7,151 bases of DNA from Spirochaeta sp. (lineage in GTDB: Bacteria; Spirochaetota; Spirochaetia; DSM-27196; Alkalispirochaetaceae), in assembly GCA_007117185.1 (NCBI GenBank), contig SKHA01000059.1, positions 1 to 7,151 on the forward strand. The letters run 5' to 3'. Made by a program: the position numbers and the translations under genes. This document shows positions 1-5,828 of the stretch, piece by piece. The first letter of the stretch is position 1. Every line of letters starts with the position of its first letter. A model generated the notes under the pieces. That model was not told where the DNA came from. It saw nothing but the letters and a program-made list of their open reading frames with translations, and searched no databases.

Positions 1-449
1 AAGGGGTTCTGCAGGCTCTTGCCGGACGCGGTCCCGGTCAGGTGGTGGGCACGTTCTACGCCGAGAACGACCCGGACCGTGCCTACCGGATCGTCGTTGA
101 TCTTATCGCCGGGGAGCCGGATCTGGGCGGAATCGTCGCCCTGAATGAAAACTCCACCGTCGGCGCCGGCCGGGCGATTCGTGACCTTGGCGTGGCCGGT
201 CGTGTTCGTCTGGTCGGGTTTGACAACTCACACGAGGAGATCGAATTCCTGGAGACGGGAGTTGTGGACGCGCTGGTGGTGCAGAAGCCCTTCAACATGG
301 GGTACCTGGGCATCAAAACGGTCGTCCAGGCGGTGCGGGGGACGGCGGTAGAACCGATTATCTACACCGATTCGGTTTTGGTCAGGCGGGATGAGATCTT
401 CACCGAAGAGAATCAGAAGCTTCTTTTTCCCCTGGTTCAGCCGCGATAG
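1..449 (+). CDS. Periplasmic-binding-protein-fold protein, C-terminal part (probable sugar ABC transporter substrate-binding protein)
   Basis: The frame is open from base 3 and ends at TAG 447-449, giving about 148 residues; the N-terminus lies left of the window. An internal GTG at 42 is not a credible start because the fold is already under way. The sequence fits the C-terminal lobe of the Peripla_BP_4 (RbsB-like) family: a GIVALNENSTVGAGRAI segment, then LVGFDNS, then VVQKPFNMGYLGIK, the usual final strand/helix region of sugar-binding proteins. Family knowledge says such proteins capture a sugar in the periplasm and deliver it to the permease. It sits 96 bases upstream of the ATPase, so it is probably the first or an early gene of the transporter operon. 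It is clearly different from the second binding protein at 3370-4479. The missing N-terminus would show whether it has a signal peptide (transport or sensing) or a helix-turn-helix (LacI-type regulator); transport or sensing is favoured. Confidence 0.8.
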   Translation, partial: GVLQALAGRGPGQVVGTFYAENDPDRAYRIVVDLIAGEPDLGGIVALNENSTVGAGRAIRDLGVAGRVRLVGFDNSHEEIEFLETGVVDALVVQKPFNMGYLGIKTVVQAVRGTAVEPIIYTDSVLVRRDEIFTEENQKLLFPLVQPR

Positions 450-533
450 GGGATCCCGGCGTCATATTTTCACCTTTCTGTGGACAATTTTAGATTTACG
501 GCTGGCTAAACCCGTGTGACCATAGTAGTGACC

Positions 534-542
534 AAAGGAGGT
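534..542 (+). promoter_or_regulatory. Shine-Dalgarno site fixing the ATPase start
   Basis: AAAGGAGGT is a near-perfect anti-16S match 3 bases before ATG 546. The reading frame also offers an earlier GTG at 516, but that has no comparable site and would place this Shine-Dalgarno inside the coding region, so 546 is the preferred start. Confidence 0.85.
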
Positions 543-545
543 CTC

Positions 546-2060
546 ATGTCATCCGCCACTGTCGTTGAGATGCGACAGGTCGATAAATCTTTCACCGGGG
601 TTCACGCCCTCAAGGGTGTCAACTTCGAGCTCAGATCAGGTGAGGTCCACGCTCTGGTCGGTGAGAACGGAGCGGGAAAGTCCACCCTGGTGAAGACCCT
701 GACCGGGATCGTGGACAAAGACTCCGGTGAGATTCACTACCTTGGACGTCTGTTCAACCCCCGGGACCCCAAACACGCCCTGGAGATGGGCATCGGGATC
801 ATCCACCAGGAACTGAACATGATGGACCACCTGACGGTGGCGCAGAACATCTTTATCGGTCGCGAGTCCACCCGTCTGGGCGGACTATTTCTCGACGAAC
901 AGGCACAGAACCGCCGTGCGGCGGAGCTGTTCCAGCGCCTGAACATGGACATCGACCCGGAGCAGCGTCTTGGGGAGCTGACAGTGGGGAAGCAGCAGAT
1001 GGTGGAGATCGCCAAGGCGGTTTCCCACGATTTGCGGGTTCTCATTCTGGATGAACCCACTGCGGCGCTCACCCTTAATGAGATCTCCGAGCTCTTCGAG
1101 ATCATGCGAGACCTTCGGTCCCAGGGGGTGGGGATGATCTACATCTCCCACCGGATGGACGAGATTGGCAAGATCACCGACCGCGTCACGGTGATGCGCG
1201 ACGGCGAGTGGGTGGCCACAAAGGATACCGATCAGGTCACCACGGCGGATATCATCAACATGATGGTGGGACGCACTATTTACGAACAGCCCAAAGCGGC
1301 AAGTAACGTCGGTGCTGACGCGCCGGTGGTTCTCAAGGTGGAAAACCTCAACGCCGGACGGATGGTCAAGGACGTCAGTTTCCAGCTCCGTCGCGGCGAG
1401 ATCCTCGGTTTTGCCGGCCTCATGGGGGCCGGTCGGACCGAGACGGCCAGGGCAATCTTCGGCGCCGATCCTCTGCAGACGGGAACGATCGAGGTGATGG
1501 GCCGGCCGGTGCATATTCGCTCTCCCCAGGACGCAGTCTCCCACGGTATCGGCTACCTCTCGGAGGATCGCAAGCGCTTTGGCCTGGCACTGAATCTCTC
1601 GGTGAAGGAGAATGCCGTCCTGGCCAACTACGAGAGTTTCGAGAAGAATCTCTTTATCCAGGCCCGCAGCGTCGAGAAGATCGCCGATGAGTACGTAAAG
1701 AAGCTGCAGATAAAGACCCCCACTTTGGAACAGATTCTACGCAACCTCTCTGGAGGGAACCAGCAGAAGGTGGTTATCGCCAAGTGGCTGATCCGCAACA
1801 GCGAGATTCTGATCTTTGACGAACCCACCCGGGGGATCGACGTTGGCGCCAAGAGTGAGATCTACAGTCTCATGAACGAACTGGCGGCGGCGGGGAAGTC
1901 GATCATCATGATCAGCTCGGAGCTGCCGGAGGTGCTGCGCATGAGCGATCGCATCGTGGTGATGTGCGAGGGACGGGTTACCGGAGAGCTGGATATCGCC
2001 GAGGCGAGCCAGGAAAAGATCATGGAATACGCAACAAAACGCACCCAGGAGCAGATATAG
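546..2060 (+). CDS. CUT2-type sugar ABC transporter, tandem ATP-binding protein (RbsA/MglA family)
   Basis: This 504-residue cytoplasmic ATPase energises sugar import through the permease encoded next. Its length matches RbsA/MglA (about 500). Domain 1 has Walker A GENGAGKST (39-47), Q-loop Q88, a family-typical degenerate signature LTVGKQQ (145-151), Walker B VLILDEPT (165-172) and switch histidine H202. Domain 2 has a degenerate Walker A GLMGAGRT (291-298, Arg in place of the catalytic Lys), a canonical signature LSGGNQQK (401-408), Walker B ILIFDEPTRGID (421-432), and Ser where the switch His would be (MISSE). This asymmetry is normal for the family and implies one competent and one weak ATP site; it is not a defect. 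The gene ends in TAG directly abutting the permease ATG, so the two are translationally linked. The substrate (ribose, xylose, galactose or other) cannot be deduced. Confidence 0.96.
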   Translation: MSSATVVEMRQVDKSFTGVHALKGVNFELRSGEVHALVGENGAGKSTLVKTLTGIVDKDSGEIHYLGRLFNPRDPKHALEMGIGIIHQELNMMDHLTVAQNIFIGRESTRLGGLFLDEQAQNRRAAELFQRLNMDIDPEQRLGELTVGKQQMVEIAKAVSHDLRVLILDEPTAALTLNEISELFEIMRDLRSQGVGMIYISHRMDEIGKITDRVTVMRDGEWVATKDTDQVTTADIINMMVGRTIYEQPKAASNVGADAPVVLKVENLNAGRMVKDVSFQLRRGEILGFAGLMGAGRTETARAIFGADPLQTGTIEVMGRPVHIRSPQDAVSHGIGYLSEDRKRFGLALNLSVKENAVLANYESFEKNLFIQARSVEKIADEYVKKLQIKTPTLEQILRNLSGGNQQKVVIAKWLIRNSEILIFDEPTRGIDVGAKSEIYSLMNELAAAGKSIIMISSELPEVLRMSDRIVVMCEGRVTGELDIAEASQEKIMEYATKRTQEQI

Positions 2061-3323
2061 ATGACCAGCAAGCAATGGCGCCGCCTCAAGGATAAGGGAC
2101 TGCAGAAGCTGCTCGCGCCGCTGGCGCTCGTCCTGATTTACCTCTTCTTCGGGTTTTTCGGGCGCAACTTCTTCTCCTACGCCACCCTGGTGAACATTCT
2201 CGACGCGTCCTACTATATCGGGTTTCTGGCGCTGGGGGTTACCTTCGTTATCATCACCGGGGGGATCGATCTTTCGGTGGGAACGGTGATGATGGCCGCG
2301 GCAATTACCGGTGGTACCGCTTTCCGCACCTGGGGGTGGCCCATGGGGGCCTCACTGGTTCTGATCATGGCGGTGGCGATTGCTTTCGGATTCTTCAACG
2401 GCTTCATGGTTGCCAAACTGAAGCTGCCGCCGTTTATCGCCACCCTCGGGACGATGATGATCTCCATGGGAATTGGATCGATTGTCTCCAACGTGCGCAG
2501 TACCGCTTTTCCTCCGCGCACCGAGCCGGCGGGGTGGTTCCGGGACATCTTCAAGATCATCACCCCCGAACGGTTCTCCATACCTACCGGCGCGATCGTC
2601 CTGATCGGTGTGACCGTCATCTTCCACATCATTCTTACCCGGACACGGATGGGACGCTACATCTTCGCCATCGGCAGCAACAAGGAAGCGGCGCGACTGT
2701 CCGGGGTCAACGTGGAGAAGTGGGAGATGTCAGCGTATGTGATCAGCGGGATCGCCGCCGGGATCAGCGGGATCTCCTTCCCGGCGGTGTACACCACCGT
2801 CATGCCCGCACAGGGGCAGGGGTTCGAGCTCTTTGCCATCGCCGGTGCGGTCATCGGCGGAACCTCCCTCTCCGGTGGTATGGGGTCCGTCTTCGGCACG
2901 CTGATCGGTGTGTTCATCATGGCGGTACTGCGGAACGGTTTGCCGGCGATGAACCTGCAGGCCCACTACCAGACGTTCTTCACCGGCGTGGTGGTGATCG
3001 GTGCGGTCATGCTGGACATGTACCGAACCCGGAAGACCACGGAGGTACGGGTGCTCACCCCGGCAGACCAGTATCGCACCGACATGACCGCCCGAATCGA
3101 CGAGAAGGAACAGCAACTCACCGCGGCGAAGCACAGCGGCGACAGCGCTACCGCGGCCACCCTCAGGAAAGATGTGGCCAGGATGAAGCAGGAGATGAAG
3201 GCGACGTTCCGCACGATGAAGGCCGAGGAGAAGGCCGAAGCCGCCCGCGTTCAGGCAGAAGAGAAGGAAGCGGAACGGGAATTCCGGGAGCTTCTCAAGA
3301 GCGGGCACCAGGACAGTGAATAA
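2061..3323 (+). CDS. CUT2-type sugar ABC transporter permease (RbsC family) with long charged C-terminal tail
   Basis: This 420-residue inner-membrane permease forms the sugar channel. ATG 2061 follows the ATPase stop with no gap, with AGGAG at 2047-2051 as ribosome site inside the ATPase gene. Residues 1 to about 321 match the BPD_transp_2 family: many hydrophobic segments starting near residue 18, the GGIDLSVG motif (67-74), LPPFIATLGTMM, the ATPase-coupling region with GSNKEAARLSGV near residues 200-215, and AGAVIGGTSLSGGMGSVFG near 260-280. RbsC of E. coli is about 321 residues, so the protein is about 100 residues longer than usual. The extra part (bases about 3024-3320) is rich in Lys, Glu, Ala and Arg, with several KxEEKAEAA-like stretches, and looks like a helical or coiled-coil cytoplasmic tail. 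Tail function is unknown. The core assignment is firm. Confidence 0.95.
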   Translation: MTSKQWRRLKDKGLQKLLAPLALVLIYLFFGFFGRNFFSYATLVNILDASYYIGFLALGVTFVIITGGIDLSVGTVMMAAAITGGTAFRTWGWPMGASLVLIMAVAIAFGFFNGFMVAKLKLPPFIATLGTMMISMGIGSIVSNVRSTAFPPRTEPAGWFRDIFKIITPERFSIPTGAIVLIGVTVIFHIILTRTRMGRYIFAIGSNKEAARLSGVNVEKWEMSAYVISGIAAGISGISFPAVYTTVMPAQGQGFELFAIAGAVIGGTSLSGGMGSVFGTLIGVFIMAVLRNGLPAMNLQAHYQTFFTGVVVIGAVMLDMYRTRKTTEVRVLTPADQYRTDMTARIDEKEQQLTAAKHSGDSATAATLRKDVARMKQEMKATFRTMKAEEKAEAARVQAEEKEAEREFRELLKSGHQDSE

Positions 3324-3324
3324 T

Positions 3325-3345
3325 CCCGGGGGATTGTCTCCCGGG
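3325..3345 (+). other. Intercistronic GC-rich RNA hairpin between permease and binding protein
   Basis: CCCGGGGGA (3325-3333) pairs with TCTCCCGGG (3337-3345) around a TTG loop: nine consecutive pairs including one G-T wobble. It starts two bases after the permease stop and ends 13 bases before the next Shine-Dalgarno. No T-run follows, so it is not an intrinsic terminator. By analogy with other binding-protein operons, it may mark an RNA processing or stabilisation point allowing more binding protein than membrane components; that role is inferred. Confidence 0.7.
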
Positions 3346-3358
3346 CGAAATGACTCAC

Positions 3359-3365
3359 AGGAGGT
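3359..3365 (+). promoter_or_regulatory. Shine-Dalgarno site fixing the binding-protein start
   Basis: AGGAGGT ends 4 bases before ATG 3370. The frame is open from a GTG at 3316, but that codon overlaps the permease end, and translation from it would read through the hairpin and precede a standard signal peptide. ATG 3370 is therefore the start. Confidence 0.88.
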
Positions 3366-3369
3366 TTCT

Positions 3370-4479
3370 ATGAACAGTTCGAAACGAACCGTTATGGCAG
3401 TTGTCGCACTTGTGCTGGCACTGGCAATGGCACTCCCGGTTTTTGCCGGTGGTGGACGGGAAGCGGCATCGGCCACTCCCTACATTGCTGTTGTCTCCAA
3501 GGGTGAACAGCACGATTTCTGGCAGCAGGTACGCCTTGGTGCCACCGCCGCCGCCGATGAGCTTGGGGTGGAGATCACCTTTGAGGGCCCGCCCTCGGAG
3601 AGCGACGTTTCCATTCAGGTGGAGATGCTCAACAGCGCGATCGCCCGTGGCCCTGTGGCAGTGGCCCTTGCCGCCCTGGACACCAACGCGGTGATGGATC
3701 AGCTGACTCAGCTGCAGGCTGACGGTATTCCCGTGGTCGGATTCGACTCCGGTGTTCCCGACGCTCCCGCCGGTTCCATCGTGGCCAACGCTTCTACCAA
3801 CAACGCTGCCGCTGCCGGACTGGCCGCTGAGAAGATGTTCGAGGCTCTGGAATCAGAGATTCGCGCCGCAACCTCGGCTCGACCGGTACGGATTGTTGTG
3901 CTCAACCAGGACGCTCGTGGCGAGTCCCTGCTCAGCCGTGGCCGTGGTTTCCGCGACCGGATGGTTGAACTGGTGATCAACAACACCCCCATGACCGCTG
4001 CAGACGTTCGTGTGATGGGTAACCCCGCGTTCGTAGCGGCTAACAACCCCACCGGTGGTGACAAGGTCATCATCGAGATGGTTGTCCCCGCTTCCGCATC
4101 CGCACAGGACACCACCTCTGCGGCACAGGCGGTTCTCAACCGTGTCAGCAGCGACAACATTCGCGGTATCTTCATGAGCAACGAAGGAACAGTGGTTGGA
4201 CTGCTGGCAGCCACCGACGACGGCGCTGCCCTTCCGGCGGACTATCCCGGTCTTATCGCGATCGGTTTTGACGCCGGCCGCGCTCAGAAAGCTGCGGTAC
4301 GGAACCAGTACTTCCTCGGTTCCATCACCCAGGATCCCTTCCAGATCGGTTTCCAGGCGGTACGTCTGGCCAACGAATCACGGCTGGGACGTTCTGTTGC
4401 CGATGTTGACACCGGTGCGAAGTTCTACACCTCTGCCAACATGGACGATGCCGACATCTCCGGTTTGATCTACGACTGA
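3370..4479 (+). CDS. Secreted sugar ABC transporter substrate-binding protein (RbsB-like, Peripla_BP_4)
   Basis: This 369-residue periplasmic protein binds the sugar and delivers it to the permease. Residues 1-26 are a Sec signal peptide: basic n-region (SSKR), hydrophobic core, and PVFA before GGG, giving a likely signal peptidase I cut after A26. No lipobox cysteine is present, so it is not a classical lipoprotein. The mature part begins with YIAVVSKGEQHDFWQQV (from residue 38), typical of the family's first strand and ligand-site helix, followed by VALAALDTNAV, GIPVVGFDSG, the lobe-2 segment GIFMSNEGTVVGLLAA, IAIGFDAG and SITQDPFQIGFQA. It is longer than usual (about 320-340), partly from extra sequence around residues 218-247 (Asn/Ala/Ser-rich). 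It is the last gene of the operon, with an excellent ribosome site and a terminator just downstream. The fold and role are firm; the ligand is unknown. Confidence 0.95.
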   Translation: MNSSKRTVMAVVALVLALAMALPVFAGGGREAASATPYIAVVSKGEQHDFWQQVRLGATAAADELGVEITFEGPPSESDVSIQVEMLNSAIARGPVAVALAALDTNAVMDQLTQLQADGIPVVGFDSGVPDAPAGSIVANASTNNAAAAGLAAEKMFEALESEIRAATSARPVRIVVLNQDARGESLLSRGRGFRDRMVELVINNTPMTAADVRVMGNPAFVAANNPTGGDKVIIEMVVPASASAQDTTSAAQAVLNRVSSDNIRGIFMSNEGTVVGLLAATDDGAALPADYPGLIAIGFDAGRAQKAAVRNQYFLGSITQDPFQIGFQAVRLANESRLGRSVADVDTGAKFYTSANMDDADISGLIYD

Positions 4480-4498
4480 TCCGAACCGGTCGGTACAT

Positions 4499-4514
4499 CG
4501 GCGCTTCGGTGCCG
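4499..4514 (+). other. UUCG tetraloop hairpin just upstream of the operon terminator
   Basis: CGGCGC and GTGCCG pair (six pairs, one wobble) around TTCG, giving the very stable C(UUCG)G tetraloop. It lies 19 bases after the binding-protein stop and only 2 bases before the terminator stem. It may protect the mRNA 3' end or help termination; the function is inferred. Confidence 0.65.
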
Positions 4515-4516
4515 TG

Positions 4517-4547
4517 GGGCCCTGCGTAACTGCGGGGCCCTTTTTTT
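4517..4547 (+). terminator. Intrinsic terminator of the sugar transporter operon
   Basis: GGGCCCTGCG (4517-4526) pairs over ten positions (two wobbles) with TGCGGGGCCC (4531-4540) around a TAAC loop, followed directly by seven T (4541-4547). It lies 37 bases after the binding-protein stop and clearly ends the transporter transcript. Confidence 0.95.
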
Positions 4548-4588
4548 GTGTGCCCCCGGCAGGGCGCGACACCGGGCGTGTACAACCC

Positions 4589-4617
4589 TTGACCGGGCAA
4601 AACCCGAAGATCATACT
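4589..4617 (+). promoter_or_regulatory. Sigma-70-type promoter of the outer-membrane-like gene
   Basis: TTGACC (4589-4594, 5/6 match to consensus), a 17-base spacer, then CATACT (4612-4617, 4/6 match including the key A2 and T6). Initiation about 7 bases downstream would fall near 4624, 0-3 bases before ATG 4627, so the transcript would have almost no leader. It follows the upstream terminator, as expected for an independent unit. Confidence 0.65.
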
Positions 4618-4626
4618 TACCGTACT

Positions 4627-5568
4627 ATGCATACAAAAACTGTTGCGAACGTGGTGGGGTGGCTGCTGGTGGCAGTGTTCATGCTTCCGACGCTGGTGGT
4701 AGGGGCTGAGGAGTCCGATTCTGCTCTGGAGGTCTCGTTCTTCTCCAGCCCCAAAGTGGGCGGAGGAAACCTCTCCCAGGGGTTCGTGCGGTACTCCTGG
4801 AGCGAAACGTTTTCCAGCAGGATCGGTTTCTCCTACGCTACCGAGACGTACAACGCCGAGTTTGAGGATGAGGATATCGATGAATCCCTGGTTCTGGTAA
4901 CCAACGACCTCTACCGGCTGGACCTGGTCCCTCTGGAGCTGACCCGGGGGAAAAGCCGCTTCGGCTTCGGACTGAATACGACGGTGGAGTCCATCAACCA
5001 GTACGGGTTTTATGCTACCAACGCCTCATCTTCTTTTGGTGAGGACGTGATCGCCTTCGAGGAGGATCGCTTCCGGCTCTTTCTCTCGCCCCGGGTGGGG
5101 TGGGGGTACTCCGGGGGCGGCGATCTGCTGCAGGTCACCAGCAACATATGGGTGGCGCCGCTTTTTGTTGTGGTTTCGGAGGAAACGTTCTTCTACCGCA
5201 GCGGTGCTGATCGCGAGGCAGTTACCGAGGTCAACGACGGCGTGGGTATCGGGTTTCCCGAGATAGAGCTGGACGTGACCTTTCTCATTGCCCGGCGACT
5301 GCAGCTGGAGCTGGCGGTCACCTACCGGTACTTCCTGATGGAGGAGTACCAGTTCAGCTTCGATAGTGATGGCGAGGATTTCGGTCTCCTGGAGACGGAA
5401 TACGATACCACCCGCCTTCTGGCGGTGGCCAGCATCCCTATCACCCTGCCCAACGAGAGTCGCTTTCGTGTGGGGGCGGGGGTACTGATGTACCTTGAGC
5501 GCAACCTCACCGAGGGAACCCAGCAGCTGCAGCCGGGATTCACGGTGCTCTTTGGTGTGGAGCCGTAA
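4627..5568 (+). CDS. Secreted beta-strand-rich protein of unrecognised family, probable outer-membrane barrel
   Basis: I do not recognise this 313-residue protein. Residues 1-27 read as a signal peptide (His/Lys n-region, hydrophobic core ending PTLVVGA, likely cut after A27 before EE). The rest is rich in alternating hydrophobic/polar strands separated by acidic turns, such as SRIGFSYATETYNAEF, RLQLELAVTYRYFL, RLLAVASIPITL, FRVGAGVLMYLE and a final PGFTVLFGVEP. That pattern suits a transmembrane beta-barrel. The chain ends in Pro rather than the terminal Phe common in proteobacterial barrels. ATG 4627 is chosen because it starts the signal peptide. The frame extends upstream to a TTG at 4546, but that lies in the preceding terminator. 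No Shine-Dalgarno precedes 4627. The gene stands alone between a terminator and the riboflavin regulatory region, and no terminator is evident after it. The gene is firm; barrel and outer-membrane location are inferred from strand pattern. Confidence 0.8.
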   Translation: MHTKTVANVVGWLLVAVFMLPTLVVGAEESDSALEVSFFSSPKVGGGNLSQGFVRYSWSETFSSRIGFSYATETYNAEFEDEDIDESLVLVTNDLYRLDLVPLELTRGKSRFGFGLNTTVESINQYGFYATNASSSFGEDVIAFEEDRFRLFLSPRVGWGYSGGGDLLQVTSNIWVAPLFVVVSEETFFYRSGADREAVTEVNDGVGIGFPEIELDVTFLIARRLQLELAVTYRYFLMEEYQFSFDSDGEDFGLLETEYDTTRLLAVASIPITLPNESRFRVGAGVLMYLERNLTEGTQQLQPGFTVLFGVEP

Positions 5569-5598
5569 GGTCTGGATCCGTGAGTTTGCTGCCGTGAG

Positions 5599-5627
5599 TT
5601 GACATCGCCCCGGCAAATCGGTATTTT
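5599..5627 (+). promoter_or_regulatory. Promoter of the riboflavin operon
   Basis: TTGACA (5599-5604, perfect) is separated by 17 bases from TATTTT (5622-5627). Transcription would begin around 5633-5635, exactly where helix P1 of the FMN riboswitch begins, so the riboswitch would sit at the very 5' end of the mRNA. Within the 342-base gene-free stretch 5569-5910, bases 5569-5598 show only a 9-base direct repeat. Confidence 0.85.
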
Positions 5628-5633
5628 TACAAC

Positions 5634-5774
5634 GGTTTTCGGGGCAGGGTGCGTCGCGTTCGCGTGGCAATTCCCGACCGGCGGTTATAGTCCGCGAGTG
5701 TCTGGCGCTCTGGCGCTATCCACAGAACCGGTGCAATTCCGGTACCGACGGTACAGTCCGGAAGGGAGAAAACC
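5634..5774 (+). promoter_or_regulatory. FMN riboswitch (RFN element) controlling ribD
   Basis: This mRNA aptamer binds flavin mononucleotide and represses riboflavin synthesis. P1 is a perfect 7-bp helix, GGTTTTC (5634-5640) with GAAAACC (5768-5774). The conserved core segments are present in order: GGGGCAGGGTG (5641-5651), AATTCCCGACCGGCGG (5669-5684), TAGTCCGCGA, then GGTGCAATTCC (5730-5740), CCGACGGTACAGTCCGGA (5745-5761) and the GGGAGAAAACC end. P3 is GCGG/CCGC (5681-5684 with 5692-5695), P4 TCTG/CAGA (5701-5704 with 5723-5726), P5 ACCGG/CCGGT (5727-5731 with 5739-5743) and P6 CGG/CCG. The odd point is a 17-base segment (5652-5668) within loop L2 where the consensus has about one base. 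A terminator follows, so control is most likely by premature termination. Confidence 0.96.
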
Positions 5775-5828
5775 CGGGTACAGGTGGATCTTCTCTGATC
5801 GCCTGCCCCAGCTCCCGCTGATATAAGC

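Noticed and set aside
448..455. GGGGATCC/GGGATCCC palindrome after the first gene as a possible terminator
   Set aside because: The stem is too short and no T-run follows at the right distance, so read-through into the ATPase is more likely.
467..496. Possible internal promoter before the ATPase (TTTTCA, 18 bases, TAGATT) in an AT-rich gap
   Set aside because: Both boxes match consensus in only four of six positions and the spacer is long. TGGACA at 481 has no good -10 partner. The evidence is too weak to list as a feature.
1407..1443. Degenerate Walker A (Lys to Arg) in the second ATPase domain as a possible inactivating mutation
   Set aside because: The same GLMGAGRTE form is normal in RbsA/MglA-type tandem ATPases, so it is a family trait, not a lesion.
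885..1544. Open frame of 219 codons on the - strand inside the ATPase gene
   Set aside because: It is antisense to a strongly conserved ATPase, with a His/Leu-rich composition typical of shadow frames.
2336..3319. Long open frame (about 327 codons) in another + frame inside the permease gene
   Set aside because: Its translation is rich in His, Arg, Gly and Asp, with no family resemblance. It is the expected by-product of a GC-rich gene overlapping in another frame, and the permease frame has clear motifs.
3403..3456. Lipoprotein signal in the second binding protein
   Set aside because: There is no cysteine after the hydrophobic core. PVFA-GGG fits signal peptidase I cleavage instead.
2730..3476. 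Open frame of 248 codons on the - strand across the permease end and binding-protein start
   Set aside because: It is antisense to two well-supported genes, has no recognisable motif or ribosome site, and is explained by high-GC codon bias.
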